The notes: generated by a model not told the origin, from the letters alone. Numbered from the stretch's first letter, positions 46,176-56,479 are shown. The stretch: 64,000 nucleotides of DNA from Bacillus paramycoides (GCF_001884235.1 NZ_MAOI01000041.1:49257-113256); one strand, 5' to 3'. Made by a program: numbers and translations.

Positions 46176-47129
46176 ATGGAAATGAACGTCGAAACGAATT
46201 CCTCTCCTACGGCGCCAAAGCCAAGTAAACAAACAGGCTGGCGCATTTGGTGGAGTTTATTACGTCCCCATACATTAACAGCAGCTTTCGTTCCTGTTTT
46301 CATCGGAACAGCTTATGCAATGCAGGTCGGAGGTATAAATCAAATACATCTTCCTCTATTCTTTATGATGCTTCTTGCTTGCCTTCTCATTCAAGCAGCA
46401 ACAAACATGTTTAATGAATACTTTGATTATAAAAGAGGATTAGATCATGAAGGTTCAGTTGGAATTGGCGGCGCTATCGTCCGCGATGGCATTAAACCAA
46501 AAACCGTGCTTAACTTAGCATTCGGATTTTTTGGTATCGCAATACTATTAGGTGTTTATATTTGTATGAACTCTAGCTGGTGGCTTGCCGCGATCGGTCT
46601 TGTTTGTATGGCTGTTGCTTACCTTTACACGGGTGGCCCAATTCCAATTGCATATACACCATTTGGAGAGCTAACAGCAGGATTATTTATGGGTGTCATT
46701 ATTATCGGTATTTCATTCTTTATCCAAACAGGAGCAGTAACATCAGAAGTAGTTTTACTATCTATTCCAAGCTCCATTTTAATCGGTGCAATTTTACTAT
46801 CTAACAACATCCGTGATTTAGATGGTGATAAAGAAAATGGTCGTAAAACATTGGCGATTCTCGTTGGACGCGAAAGAGCAGTTGGTGTTCTTGCTTCTAT
46901 GTTCATCGTTTCCTACATTTGGACAATTGCTTTAATTATCGTTAACATCGTATCACCATGGATGCTTATCGTATTCTTAAGTGCACCAAAAGCATTTAAA
47001 GCGACAAAGGGCTTTATCGGCAAAAGCATTCCAATGGAAATGGTACCTGCTATGATTGCAACAGCAAAAACAAACACAATCTTCGGTCTCCTAATGGGAA
47101 TCGGATTATTACTTGGATATTTCCTATAA
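46176..47129 (+). CDS. menA: 1,4-dihydroxy-2-naphthoate polyprenyltransferase
   Basis: Attaches the isoprenoid tail to DHNA in the membrane. A 317-residue UbiA-family protein with eight or nine membrane helices and the two Asp-rich sites NMFNEYFDYKRGLD (first) and NNIRDLDGDKENGRKT (second). The ATG follows AAGGAGG by six bases. It faces away from the menF operon, sharing its regulatory region, as in other Bacillus. Confidence 0.95.
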   Translation: MEMNVETNSSPTAPKPSKQTGWRIWWSLLRPHTLTAAFVPVFIGTAYAMQVGGINQIHLPLFFMMLLACLLIQAATNMFNEYFDYKRGLDHEGSVGIGGAIVRDGIKPKTVLNLAFGFFGIAILLGVYICMNSSWWLAAIGLVCMAVAYLYTGGPIPIAYTPFGELTAGLFMGVIIIGISFFIQTGAVTSEVVLLSIPSSILIGAILLSNNIRDLDGDKENGRKTLAILVGRERAVGVLASMFIVSYIWTIALIIVNIVSPWMLIVFLSAPKAFKATKGFIGKSIPMEMVPAMIATAKTNTIFGLLMGIGLLLGYFL

Positions 47130-47130
47130 G

Positions 47131-47158
47131 AAAGAGCTGCTTAGGCGGCTCCTTTTTC
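47131..47158 (+). terminator. terminator of menA
   Basis: GAGCTGC-CTTA-type hairpin (GAGC...GCTC) followed by TTTTT just after the stop codon. Confidence 0.65.
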
Positions 47159-47195
47159 ATATATCAGCGATTTTTCAGTTATATCGACCTCTCGC
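47157..47195. repeat. single unit of the CGATATAT repeat
   Basis: ATATATCAGCGATTTTTCAGTTATATCGA, one unit in reverse orientation of the family at 88-215. Confidence 0.6.
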
Positions 47196-47284
47196 CAAAT
47201 CACGGCACTGAAATTCATCTCATAATTCCTCTCGCCAACGCTCATACTACATAAAGAAACTGAATTGTAGGAGGGTGGACGACT

Positions 47285-48016
47285 ATGTTAACTCCACAAC
47301 AAATAAATCAATTTAAATCCATTTTAGAAAAACAACAGCAAGAAGTTGAACAAACAATACAAACCCATGAGAATACAGACCGCGCTTCTGAACGTGATTC
47401 AGTGGGAGAATTATCTGCTTATGACAACCATCCTGGTGATATGGCTACAGAATTGTACGAACGTGAGAAAGATTTCGGTCTCATCGAATTTTGGCATAAA
47501 CAGTTAGAAGATACGAAACATGCCCTGCAAAAAATTGAAGCTGGTACGTACGGAATTTGCGAAGTATCTGGTGAAGAAATTCCGTTCGAAAGATTAGAAG
47601 CAATGCCGACTGCTACAACGTGTATTCAGCACACTACAAACAAATTAGATATGAAGGCGCGCCCAGTTGAAGAAGAAGTGTTGGCTCCTTCGTTTCAAAA
47701 ACACGACGAAGATCGCTCTGTTGAATACGATGCTGAAGATGCATGGCAAGATGTTGCAAACTACGGGACGTCAGAAACACCGTCTGATTTAGAAAGACAT
47801 GATTCAAAAAACTTTAATGGAATGTACGTAAATAGTGAAGAGAATGTTGGCTATGTAGAGGATTTCGAAAACTTTATCGGAACAGATATGTATGGAAAAA
47901 ACCCGCAAGTTTTCGCAACAGAGGAACATGAAGAATATGAACAAATGCTTGATGACTTTGAAGAACGCACTTTTAAAGGTGAATTATCTTCAGATGAGTC
48001 TGGTTCTAAAGCATAA
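47285..48016 (+). CDS. yteA: YteA-type DksA/TraR-like protein
   Basis: A 243-residue protein related to the TraR/DksA zinc-finger family. The N-terminal region is helical, then the finger region reads GTYGICEVSGEEIPFERLEAMPTATTCIQH (split here: the first pair is C-x-x-S and the second C-x-x-H). Thus two of the four canonical Cys are replaced and zinc binding may be weakened or lost. The C-terminal 110 residues are acidic with the pattern GTSETPSDL and a Tyr-rich part, as in B. subtilis YteA, which also lies by menA. Role uncertain; linked to late-growth or sporulation expression in Bacillus. Confidence 0.82.
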   Translation: MLTPQQINQFKSILEKQQQEVEQTIQTHENTDRASERDSVGELSAYDNHPGDMATELYEREKDFGLIEFWHKQLEDTKHALQKIEAGTYGICEVSGEEIPFERLEAMPTATTCIQHTTNKLDMKARPVEEEVLAPSFQKHDEDRSVEYDAEDAWQDVANYGTSETPSDLERHDSKNFNGMYVNSEENVGYVEDFENFIGTDMYGKNPQVFATEEHEEYEQMLDDFEERTFKGELSSDESGSKA

Positions 48017-48050
48017 AAAAAGCATTCCGAAGTTCGGAATGCTTTCTTTT
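48014..48050. terminator. bidirectional terminator
   Basis: AAAAAAGCATTCCGAA and TTCGGAATGCTTTCTTTT, between the convergent yteA and cold-shock genes. Confidence 0.85.
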
Positions 48051-48060
48051 CGCTAGCTAA

Positions 48061-48273
<213 letters not shown>

Positions 48274-48405
48274 CTAAATAAAAATGAAACTATGAATCCA
48301 CATGAAAAGGTGGATATAAAGGACATGAATGTATAACAAGCTTACAGCCTTTAATTCAACGTGCTTTATTTCCGTACCACATTATGTAGCTCAATAGTGA
48401 CTTCA

Positions 48406-48434
48406 CTATATCACGCTCAATCCAATACGTCAAA
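48406..48434 (-). promoter_or_regulatory. promoter of the cold-shock gene
   Basis: On the minus strand TTGACG (48429-48434), 17 bp, TATAGT (48406-48411). The implied start near 48399 gives a 5' leader of about 138 nt to the cspD-like start. The remainder of this 320-base gap, up to 48582, is AT-rich and carries the ribosome binding site of the next gene. Confidence 0.75.
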
Positions 48435-48582
48435 TGAGAACACTTTCATCCCATCGTTTTTTATAATCCTAGTATAACCTTAAATTTTCATTCTATTTTT
48501 ATTCAAAAATTAACAAAAATACAGTATTCTAATTCCTTTAATTTCTATACAATATAATTACTACATATTATGAGGTGAAAAA

Positions 48583-49365
48583 ATGCAAGCACATGAAATC
48601 GAGTATAAATTATATGGCGATGATATGCAGTTCGTTGAAATTGAATTAGACCCAGAAGAAAGCGTTATCGCTGAAGCCGGTGCAATGATGATGATGGAAG
48701 ATCATATCGAAATGGAAACGATCTTCGGTGATGGTTCCGGACCATCTGGCGGTTTATTCGGCAAATTAATGGGCGCTGGTAAACGTCTCGTTACAGGTGA
48801 AAGTATGTTTATGACTGTATTTACAAATACGGGCCATGGCAAACGACACGTATCATTCGCCGCTCCTTATCCAGGAAAGATTGTTCCAGTTGATTTAACA
48901 GAATATCAAGGAAAAGTAGTCTGCCAAAAAGATGCATTTCTTTGCGCTGCAAAAGGTGTTTCTATCGGTATTGAATTTACGAAAAAAATAGGCAGTGGTT
49001 TCTTCGGTGGTGAAGGTTTCATCATGCAGAAACTTGAAGGTGATGGACTTGCTTTCATGCACGCAGGCGGAACAGTATATAAGCGTGAATTAAAACCTGG
49101 TGAAAAACTTCGCATTGATACAGGTTGTCTCGTTGCAATGACAAAAGACGTTAACTATGATGTTGAATTCGTTGGAAAAGTAAAAACAGCTCTATTTGGC
49201 GGCGAAGGTTTATTCTTCGCAACGTTAGAAGGGCCTGGAACGGTTTGGATCCAGTCCTTAACACTTAGCCGCTTAGCAGCACGCCTTACAAGCCCAGCAG
49301 CTCAAAACAGCGGTGAAGGCAGCGTTTTAGGCGGACTTGGTCGCTTGTTAGATGGAAAAGAGTAA
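48583..49365 (+). CDS. TIGR00266/AIM24 family protein
   Basis: A 260-residue beta-rich protein of the AIM24 (TIGR00266) family. Repeated Gly-rich strands such as [27 protein letters not shown] and a second [21 protein letters not shown] are typical. It begins [36 protein letters not shown]. The family has no settled function in bacteria. Start preceded by GAGGTGA; own terminator. Confidence 0.88.
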   Translation: MQAHEIEYKLYGDDMQFVEIELDPEESVIAEAGAMMMMEDHIEMETIFGDGSGPSGGLFGKLMGAGKRLVTGESMFMTVFTNTGHGKRHVSFAAPYPGKIVPVDLTEYQGKVVCQKDAFLCAAKGVSIGIEFTKKIGSGFFGGEGFIMQKLEGDGLAFMHAGGTVYKRELKPGEKLRIDTGCLVAMTKDVNYDVEFVGKVKTALFGGEGLFFATLEGPGTVWIQSLTLSRLAARLTSPAAQNSGEGSVLGGLGRLLDGKE

Positions 49366-49394
49366 AAAGTAGCGCCCTTATAGGGCGCTTTTTA
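49364..49394. terminator. bidirectional terminator
   Basis: AAAAAGTAGCGCCC and GGGCGCTTTTTAC, between convergent genes. Confidence 0.85.
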
Positions 49395-49649
49395 CTTAGG
49401 CGGGCTATACAAGCCATTTTGAATCATATAATATTCCATCACTTCATTAAGCCATACCTCTTCTTCCTCTGTATAAGGAGATGGCATCATCTTATTATAT
49501 TGTTCTTCTACATCCTCTATTTTTTTACTTAAAGAATACATCGTCCCTTCTCCGACATACTTAAGAGTTGCCTTCATATGCTGATCGACAAGGTTTTGGA
49601 CTTCTGGATCATCAACCGGTTTTCCAAAAGAATGAATCAAGTCCCTCAC
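49392..49649 (-). CDS. hypothetical acidic protein
   Basis: An 85-residue soluble, acidic protein: PVDDPEVQNLVDQHMKATLKYVGEGTMYSLSKKIEDVEEQYNKMMPSPYTEEEEVWLNEVMEYYMIQNGLY (given here in part). It looks like a real protein by composition. The start is uncertain: the GTG used here has no good ribosome binding site, and a start within the next few codons (TTG after GAGGGAC) is possible. It stands head-to-head with the lipase gene. No family recognised. Confidence 0.5.
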   Translation of the reverse strand: MRDLIHSFGKPVDDPEVQNLVDQHMKATLKYVGEGTMYSLSKKIEDVEEQYNKMMPSPYTEEEEVWLNEVMEYYMIQNGLYSPPK

Positions 49650-49691
49650 TCATATATTGAACTATACCTTTTCTTAAGGAGGGCTTGCTTG

Positions 49692-50414
49692 ATGCGTACT
49701 CCTTTATCCTTTGATAAAGATACTGCCATATTGTTAGCATCCTGCTGCGGTCTAACATATGAACAATATAAACACAACGGGATTTTTGAAATACCTGATG
49801 GATTCCAATATGTACAAGGCTTTCAAGGAAAAGCGATTCAAACGACGGATTGGTTTGGGTTCATATTAGAATCTGAGGATACGATTATTGTAGCTTTTAG
49901 GGGCACACAAACAGATACAGATTGGATTATCGATTCACTCGTCAACCAAAGGCCATACCCCTATGCTTTAAATAGCGGAAATGTCCATAATGGCTTTCTT
50001 TCAATTTATGAATCTTGCCGGGATTCCATTATGGATATGCTCGTATCGTTACCAGCCCATAAGAAACTTCTTGCAACAGGCCATAGCTTAGGGGGAGCAC
50101 TCGCTACATTACACATACTAGATGCACGTATAAATACTGCCTTCGCACAATACGGTCTTTATACATTTGCCTCTCCAAAAGTTGGAGATATTGCCTTTCG
50201 AAATTATTATAAATTGCAAGTAGCTAGCAGCTTTCGCTTTGTCAATTTATTCGATGTCGTTCCTCTTCTTCCTCCGCGACATGTCCATTTTAATGAACAA
50301 GATTGGGAATATGCACACGTTCATCACAACATGACATTTACGAAGAACACAAAATCTATTGCGAATAATCATTCCATTACAACATACAAAACATGTCTGA
50401 CTTCTCATTTTTAA
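49692..50414 (+). CDS. class 3 lipase (alpha/beta hydrolase)
   Basis: A 240-residue lipase-3 family hydrolase. Nucleophile elbow ATGHSLGGALATL with Ser132; catalytic Asp in NLFDVVPLLPP and a His in HVHHNM near the end; the conserved VAFRGTQTDTDWIIDS lies before. No signal peptide is visible, so it is probably cytoplasmic or leaves by another route. AAGGAGG stands nine bases before the ATG. Confidence 0.88.
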   Translation: MRTPLSFDKDTAILLASCCGLTYEQYKHNGIFEIPDGFQYVQGFQGKAIQTTDWFGFILESEDTIIVAFRGTQTDTDWIIDSLVNQRPYPYALNSGNVHNGFLSIYESCRDSIMDMLVSLPAHKKLLATGHSLGGALATLHILDARINTAFAQYGLYTFASPKVGDIAFRNYYKLQVASSFRFVNLFDVVPLLPPRHVHFNEQDWEYAHVHHNMTFTKNTKSIANNHSITTYKTCLTSHF

Positions 50415-50490
50415 ACAGTAAACAATTGGAAATTAAACATTTGTAGACTATAATAATATATGAATTTACTTTCGGATGAGGGGACCTTAC

Positions 50491-50625
50491 ATGCTAAAAT
50501 TTTTCTTTGCACTTTTTCTCATGATAATTTTTTCGTTTACAGGTTTCTTTACATTTTCATACTTTGCGACAGAGGAATATGGCGGAACAGGTATAATTTA
50601 TACCGCTATCTCATTTCTTTCTTAA
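50491..50625 (+). CDS. small membrane protein, 44 residues
   Basis: A 44-codon frame from ATG with GAGGGG seven bases upstream. The first 25 residues are one hydrophobic, Phe-rich helix, followed by a short polar stretch (ATEEYGGTG) and a second weakly hydrophobic end. It is closed by a terminator eight bases after its stop, which supports a real transcription unit. No family recognised. Confidence 0.6.
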   Translation: MLKFFFALFLMIIFSFTGFFTFSYFATEEYGGTGIIYTAISFLS

Positions 50626-50631
50626 GCAAAA

Positions 50632-50675
50632 AAAGTAAAACGAGCTTAATCTCATTAAGCTCGTTTTACTTTTCT
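50632..50675. terminator. bidirectional terminator
   Basis: AAAGTAAAACGAGCTTAAT and ATTAAGCTCGTTTTACTTT, a very long stem shared by the small membrane protein gene and the convergent acetyltransferase gene. Confidence 0.88.
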
Positions 50676-51223
50676 AAGTAATCGTATTCCTGTTTTAAAA
50701 GTGAATATATTTTAGAATCACTATACGTATTATTAATTTTTACACTCTGCCTCAATGTACCTTCATATGACATTTTTAATTTTTGCATCACGCGTTCAGA
50801 AGCTACATTTTTCACATCACATCTTCCTTCAATGCGGTTCAAACTTAGCTCCTGAAAGCCAACTTCAATAAGTTTCTCTAAAGCTTCCACAATAAATCCT
50901 TTTCCCCAATATACTGGGCTAATTACAGCCCCGATCGATGCACTATTATGTGGCATGAGCCATATTCCACACGTTCCAATTACCTTTTGTTTATCATTCA
51001 GCATAATAGACCATATAAGAGCCTTACCTTCTCTTATCGTTACAAGCATATTTTCTAATAAACTATGAGTCTCCTCTTTCGTTTTATGCACTTCCCGAGG
51101 TACATATATAGCCGCTTCGGAATCCGAATACACTTCAAACAAATCATCTACATGCGAATGTTGTACCTGCGTTAATATTAATCTTTCACTTTCCAAATTA
51201 GATTGCTCATACATATATCCCAT
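50666..51223 (-). CDS. GNAT acetyltransferase, RimJ/RimL-like
   Basis: A 185-residue N-acetyltransferase: N-terminal LESERLILTQV, the acetyl-CoA region GAVISPVYWGKGFIVEALEKLIEVGF (Q/R-x-x-G-x-G/A variant) and NRIEGRCDVKNVASERVMQKLKMSYEG, typical of ribosomal-protein or small-molecule acetyltransferases. Substrate unknown. The start could be either the first ATG or the one three codons on; neither has a strong ribosome binding site. Confidence 0.85.
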   Translation of the reverse strand: MGYMYEQSNLESERLILTQVQHSHVDDLFEVYSDSEAAIYVPREVHKTKEETHSLLENMLVTIREGKALIWSIMLNDKQKVIGTCGIWLMPHNSASIGAVISPVYWGKGFIVEALEKLIEVGFQELSLNRIEGRCDVKNVASERVMQKLKMSYEGTLRQSVKINNTYSDSKIYSLLKQEYDYLEK

Positions 51224-51306
51224 TCACCACGTTTTAACATAATGAATGAGGATGCCCCCGTTTTGGAACACCCTCTTCTGATTCATAACTTGCTACCATT
51301 GTAAAC

Positions 51307-51402
51307 TTTTGTCGGTAAATCGATATAGCTTAAAAATCGCTGATATATTTGGAGTTGCGGTCGATATATTCGAAGAATCACCGATATAATTTCATGCATT
51401 AT
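51307..51402. repeat. dispersed CGATATAT repeat, two units
   Basis: GTCGGTAAATCGATATAG, AAAATCGCTGATATATTTGG, GAGTTGCGGTCGATATATT and AATCACCGATATAATTT: same order and orientation as the block at 88-215. It lies between the acetyltransferase and glgP genes. Confidence 0.75.
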
Positions 51403-51429
51403 CGTACCGTTCCAAATATGGCAATCTAT

Positions 51430-53838
51430 TTAAAATAGCTTTACCGTATTACCAATACCCCAAATTTCATTGCTGTACTGCAAAATTGTTCGATCACTTG
51501 CAAAATGCCCAGATTGTGCAATATTTAAAATCGACATTTCTAACCATTTCGTCCTATTTTCATAGGCTCTACCGACAGCTTCTTGTCTTTCAGCATATGG
51601 ACTAAAATCTCGAAGAACGAAGTATTCATCATTTTGAATAACGAGGGAATCGTAAATTGCTTCAAATTCAGCCCCAGCATGTGCAAAGAAACCATTCGTT
51701 AACTGATCTACTACTTTTTTAATGTGCATATTGTGGTGATAATAGTCACCTGCACGATATCCACCATTTTGATAGTAATGAAGCACTTCTTCCGCTGTTA
51801 AGCCGAAAATGAAACAGGCTTCATCACCGACCCGGTCTTTTATTTCAATATTAGCCCCGTCTAACGTTCCGAGTGTAATTGCACCATTCATCATGAATTT
51901 CATATTCCCTGTTCCTGATGCTTCCTTACTTGCAGCTGAGATTTGTTCGCTTACATCCGCTGCCGGGAATATATCTTCCGCTAAAGAAACTCGGTAGTTT
52001 TCTAGAAAGATAACTTTCATATATTGACTTACGTATGGATCATTATTTACTTTTCTTGCAAGTTCATTTATTAATTTAATAATTTTCTTCGCATAATAAT
52101 AGCCAGGTGATGCTTTCGCTCCAAAAATAAAAGTGCGCGGGTAAAATGAAAAACTAGTATCCTCTTTTAAACGGTTATACAAGTATAAAATATGAAGAAC
52201 ATTTAATAATTGTCGTTTATAGGCATGTAACCTTTTCACTTGCACATCAAAAATAGAATTTGGATCAATATGAATCCCCATTTTATTTTGAATGCGCTCT
52301 GCTAAAATGACCTTACGCTCTTTTTTTACCCCTGCAAGCTTTTCTTGAAAACTAGCATCTTGATGAAAAGCTTGTAACGCTTGCAGTTTAATTGGCTGCT
52401 TCTTCCACTCTTCTCCAATCGCTTCCGAAATAAGATTCGTCAGCTGCGGATTCGCCTTCATTAACCAGCGCCTATGAGCAATTCCATTCGTTTTATTATT
52501 AAACTTATCTGGATAAAATTCATAAAACAATCGCATTTCACGCTGCTTTAAAATTTCCGTATGAATTTTCGCTACACCATTTACACTATGACTTCCGACA
52601 ATTGCCAAATGAGCCATTTTCACAAGGTCATGCGCAATAATTGCCATGTTCTCAATGCGATTCCAATCGTATGAATAACGTTCCCAAAGCTCACGACAGA
52701 AACGTTCATTAATCTCTTCAATAATCATATAAATTCTCGGTAATAACGGTTTAAAAATGTGAATTGGCCATTTCTCAAGCGCTTCTGATAACGTCGTATG
52801 ATTCGTATAGGAAATCGTCTGCGTTGTGATGTTCCAAGCTTCTTCCCATGCTAGTTTTTCCTCATCTAATAAAATACGCATAAGTTCCGGAATAGCTAGA
52901 ACTGGATGTGTATCGTTAATATGAATCGCAATTTTTTCATGTAACTGACGAAGACTACCATGTCGCTCCCTATGCATACGAACGATGTTTTGCAAACTTG
53001 CTGATACGAGGAAATACTGTTGTTTCAAACGAAGTATTTTCCCCTCATCATGCGTATCATCTGGATATAAAAACTCCGATACTGCCTCTGTTTCACGCTT
53101 ATATTTCAAAATATCTTTACAATTTTGCGGGAAAGGAACTGGCTCTGCATTCCAAAGTCTAAGCGTATTTACAGTACTCGTTTCATAGCCTACAACTGGA
53201 ACATCGTATGGTACTGCCATAATAACTTCTGCGTTTGTATGCCGGAACTCTAAACGTCCATCAATTTCTAGTGGTTCAACGTTTCCAAAATAACTTACTT
53301 CTACAGCTTGATCATACCTTCTTACTTCCCAAACATTTTCATGAAGAAGCCACTGTTCTGGAAATTCCACTTGGTAGCCATCAACAATTTTTTGATCAAA
53401 CAAGCCATGTTTATAACGAATACCACAGCCATGTCCTGGCAAGTTTAAAGAAGCGAGCGAGTCGAGGAAACAGGCTGCTAAACGTCCAAGTCCACCATTA
53501 CCAAGGCCAGCATCTGCTTCAATCTCTTCTAACTCTTGCAAAGAAATTCCAAGTTCAGAAAGTCCCTTTTCACACACATCTCGAATGCCTAAATTTAACA
53601 TGTTACTTCCAAGCAAACGCCCAAGTAAAAACTCAATGGATAAGTAATACATTTGCTTTTGATCTCCAGACCGATAACTTTCATTCGTTGCAATCCATTG
53701 ACTATTCATATACTCACGAACCATATGACCAAGCGTATTATACTGATCACGAGTTGTAGAATCTTTGAAACTTTTCCCATACATCGTCTCTAGTTTTTCT
53801 AGAAAAGCTGATTTGAAACATTCAACATGAGTAAACAT
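51430..53838 (-). CDS. glgP: glycogen phosphorylase
   Basis: Releases glucose-1-phosphate from glycogen with pyridoxal phosphate. 802 residues, normal length. Signatures: GNGGLGRLAACFLDSLASL near residue 115, HINDTHPVLAIPELMR, and the PLP-site region EASGTGNMKFMMNGAITLGTLDGAN near 640. Last gene of the glycogen operon, 18 bp after glgA, with AGGTGG upstream. Confidence 0.96.
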   Translation of the reverse strand: MFTHVECFKSAFLEKLETMYGKSFKDSTTRDQYNTLGHMVREYMNSQWIATNESYRSGDQKQMYYLSIEFLLGRLLGSNMLNLGIRDVCEKGLSELGISLQELEEIEADAGLGNGGLGRLAACFLDSLASLNLPGHGCGIRYKHGLFDQKIVDGYQVEFPEQWLLHENVWEVRRYDQAVEVSYFGNVEPLEIDGRLEFRHTNAEVIMAVPYDVPVVGYETSTVNTLRLWNAEPVPFPQNCKDILKYKRETEAVSEFLYPDDTHDEGKILRLKQQYFLVSASLQNIVRMHRERHGSLRQLHEKIAIHINDTHPVLAIPELMRILLDEEKLAWEEAWNITTQTISYTNHTTLSEALEKWPIHIFKPLLPRIYMIIEEINERFCRELWERYSYDWNRIENMAIIAHDLVKMAHLAIVGSHSVNGVAKIHTEILKQREMRLFYEFYPDKFNNKTNGIAHRRWLMKANPQLTNLISEAIGEEWKKQPIKLQALQAFHQDASFQEKLAGVKKERKVILAERIQNKMGIHIDPNSIFDVQVKRLHAYKRQLLNVLHILYLYNRLKEDTSFSFYPRTFIFGAKASPGYYYAKKIIKLINELARKVNNDPYVSQYMKVIFLENYRVSLAEDIFPAADVSEQISAASKEASGTGNMKFMMNGAITLGTLDGANIEIKDRVGDEACFIFGLTAEEVLHYYQNGGYRAGDYYHHNMHIKKVVDQLTNGFFAHAGAEFEAIYDSLVIQNDEYFVLRDFSPYAERQEAVGRAYENRTKWLEMSILNIAQSGHFASDRTILQYSNEIWGIGNTVKLF

Positions 53839-53856
53839 TTTTTCACCACCTAAATG

Positions 53857-55287
53857 TTATTCCATGAGACTCTTATACAATTCCTTATATGCAAGAGCTG
53901 ATTTTCTCCAGCTATAGTCCTCAGTCATCGCTTGCTTTACAAGTTGCTCCCATACCGGTTTATCTTGATAAAACTCAATTGCACGAAGAATCGTATGTAA
54001 CATGTCATGTGCATTAAAATTCGTAAAGCTGAAGCCATTCCCAGCTCCAGTTTCTTCATCGTAAGAATGTACAGTATCATTTAGTCCGCCTGTTTCTCTT
54101 ACAATTGGAATTGTGCCATATGCTAGTGCAATAAGTTGTCCAAGTCCACACGGTTCAAAAAGCGATGGCATTAAAAATAAATCGCTTCCCGCATACACTT
54201 GGTGTGCTAACTCTTCATTAAATCCGATATATACTTTTACCTTCTCTGGATACTCATATGCCATCCATTCAAAGAACTGCTCGTATTCCGAATCGCCCGA
54301 TCCTAGAATTATACATTGTACATCTTCTTCCATTATTTCACGGAATACAGTACGTACTAGATCAAGACCTTTTTGCTTCGTTAATCGTGTTACCATCGAA
54401 ATGACTGGTGTATCTTCTTTTTCTGGCAAACCAAAATAACGCTGCAATGCGCGTTTATTTTCATTCTTTTCATCTAATGACTCTGCACTATACTGAGCTG
54501 TAATATATGGATCTGTTTCTGGATTATATACGCTCGTATCAATTCCATTTACAATGCCACTAAGCTTATCATTATATTTTCGTAGCAACCCATCTAACTT
54601 CTCACCGAAAAACTCATATTGAATTTCTTCTTTATATGTCGGGCTAACCGCTGTAATTTTGTCAGATGCGATAATACCGCCTTTCATAAAGTTCACATTT
54701 CCATAAAACTCCAGCTGTTCACTATGAAAATATTCATGACCAAGTTCCAGTAAATCGTACATCACTTCAGGAGGAAATACACCTTGGAACTGCAAGTTAT
54801 GAATCGTATATACCGTTTTAATACGCTCATATAACGGGTTATCTTGATACTTTTCTCGAAGTAAGAAATTAACCATAGCTGTATGCCAATCATGGCTATG
54901 AAGAACATCTACTTCAAAATCAAGATGCGGAATACACTCTAAAACTGCTTTCGAAAAATAAGAAAAACGCTCCCCATCATCATAATGACCATACAGAGAA
55001 TCTCTCTTAAAATAATATTCATTATCTATTAAGTAATACGTGATTCCGTCCTGCTCACCTTTTAAAATCCCGCAATATTGGTTTCTCCACCCAAGAGGAA
55101 TATTAATTACTTTATGAAGCGTACATCCTTCTCTTAGCTCTTTCGGGATAAGACTATAGTTCGGAAGTATAATGCGAACATTCACCCCTAATTTTTTTAG
55201 TTCTTTCGGGAGCGCTCCTGCTACATCAGCTAAACCTCCTGATTTAATAAACGGTACACATTCTGATACTGCAAATAAAATATTCAC
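53857..55287 (-). CDS. glgA: glycogen synthase (ADP-glucose)
   Basis: A GT5-family glucosyltransferase extending glycogen from ADP-glucose. 476 residues from the GTG of [13 protein letters not shown]; a GTG four codons upstream is also possible. The ADP-glucose site [10 protein letters not shown] (about 15-24), [11 protein letters not shown] and the C-terminal [27 protein letters not shown] are intact. The GT-start is preceded by a hairpin repeat in the glgD-glgA gap of 139 bp. Confidence 0.96.
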   Translation of the reverse strand: MNILFAVSECVPFIKSGGLADVAGALPKELKKLGVNVRIILPNYSLIPKELREGCTLHKVINIPLGWRNQYCGILKGEQDGITYYLIDNEYYFKRDSLYGHYDDGERFSYFSKAVLECIPHLDFEVDVLHSHDWHTAMVNFLLREKYQDNPLYERIKTVYTIHNLQFQGVFPPEVMYDLLELGHEYFHSEQLEFYGNVNFMKGGIIASDKITAVSPTYKEEIQYEFFGEKLDGLLRKYNDKLSGIVNGIDTSVYNPETDPYITAQYSAESLDEKNENKRALQRYFGLPEKEDTPVISMVTRLTKQKGLDLVRTVFREIMEEDVQCIILGSGDSEYEQFFEWMAYEYPEKVKVYIGFNEELAHQVYAGSDLFLMPSLFEPCGLGQLIALAYGTIPIVRETGGLNDTVHSYDEETGAGNGFSFTNFNAHDMLHTILRAIEFYQDKPVWEQLVKQAMTEDYSWRKSALAYKELYKSLME

Positions 55288-55368
55288 CTGTTGTCCCACT
55301 GCGCGAAAAGCGTATACATCATAAATTGCTCTTCTTACAGCTTCCTCCCTTCAAGTTTTCATGTAAAT

Positions 55369-55413
55369 TGAAACTTTAATCAGTGGAGATTTTCTTCATC
55401 CTCCCCACTGATT
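55369..55413. repeat. AATCAGTGG hairpin element in the glg operon
   Basis: AATCAGTGG and CCACTGATT pair around an 18-base loop; GAAACTTT precedes. The left arm recurs at 25749 and a similar hairpin at 38238. It lies inside the operon between glgD and glgA and may affect relative mRNA levels. Confidence 0.6.
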
Positions 55414-55426
55414 ATTCACCCGCTAT

Positions 55427-56461
55427 TTACGAATAACTATTGATTGTACTATTTTGAACACTACCCTTTTCTACAACATATGGCTTATCAGCAGTCCCTT
55501 TTAAAACTACACCGTCGCCAAGTTTCACATCTTTATCAATAATAACACCGTCTATTATACAATTATCTCCAATTTGGCTCTTTTGCATAATAATGCTATT
55601 ACGAACAATTGAACCTTTTCCAATTTTAACAGAACGGGAGACAACACTATTTTCTACTTCGCCTTCAATAATACTGCCGTTTGCAATCATTGTGTTTTTC
55701 ACGACTGCACCCTTTAAGTAACGAGTTGGCGGCTCATCTTTTACTTTCGTAAAGATTGGTGCTTCTTTCTTAAATAATTGCTTCCAAATAACAGGTTGCA
55801 AAATTTCTAAGCTATGTTTATAGTAACTTTCAATCGAGTCAATAATAGCTACATATCCTGTATGCTCATACGTAGCAATATGCAGTGATTTTCCCCGCTT
55901 TTCTCTCACTACATCGAATAAACTATATTGCTCCACATCTTTATATGTCTCAAATAAGTCTAACAATAATTGTTTCTTTAACACGTATGTTTGAAGCGAA
56001 ACCCCTTCATGGCAAACTTCTGTAATATCAGCTGCCGTATGTATATGTCGCTCTAACACCGCTTGAAAATTTAATGCTGTTACGAGATGGCTATTCGTAA
56101 TAACAACGTACTCTTCTCTGCTTCTTAGAAAATAATCAATATGTCTTCTAAAATGTGCAAAAGACCCAAACTCATCTTGGTCACATTGGCAATTTGGCGG
56201 GAATAAAAACAGTCCGTCTCTTTTTCTATCTAAATCCCACTGTTTTCCTGAACCGACATGGTCCATTAGCGAACGGTTTTTATGACTTGTAAAAACTGCC
56301 ACACTATGAATATTAGAATTCACCATATTTGAAAGCATGAAATCAATGAGTCGATAACGGCCCCCAAACGGTAACGCCGCTAGTGAACGATGCCCTGTTA
56401 CTTTCTTTAAGGAAGGAAAACTTCCCGTTGCATTAATAATTCCTAACATTTTTTCTCCCAT
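55427..56461 (-). CDS. glgD: glucose-1-phosphate adenylyltransferase, GlgD-type subunit
   Basis: A 344-residue regulatory subunit related to GlgC. It keeps the fold (PFGGRYRLIDFMLSNMVNS, C-terminal left-handed helix repeats such as VKIGKGSIVRNSIIMQKSQIG) but the N-terminal glycine-rich loop GGKGSRL of GlgC is missing (it reads NATGSFPSLKK), so it is probably not catalytic alone. In Bacillus it raises the activity of GlgC. It starts 18 bp after glgC. Confidence 0.93.
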   Translation of the reverse strand: MGEKMLGIINATGSFPSLKKVTGHRSLAALPFGGRYRLIDFMLSNMVNSNIHSVAVFTSHKNRSLMDHVGSGKQWDLDRKRDGLFLFPPNCQCDQDEFGSFAHFRRHIDYFLRSREEYVVITNSHLVTALNFQAVLERHIHTAADITEVCHEGVSLQTYVLKKQLLLDLFETYKDVEQYSLFDVVREKRGKSLHIATYEHTGYVAIIDSIESYYKHSLEILQPVIWKQLFKKEAPIFTKVKDEPPTRYLKGAVVKNTMIANGSIIEGEVENSVVSRSVKIGKGSIVRNSIIMQKSQIGDNCIIDGVIIDKDVKLGDGVVLKGTADKPYVVEKGSVQNSTINSYS

Positions 56462-56479
56462 TCATTTCATCCCCCTTTT

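Noticed and set aside
53235-53759. Long plus-strand open frame inside glgP
   Set aside because: Antisense to a strongly conserved enzyme; His/Gln/Leu-rich product with no start signal.
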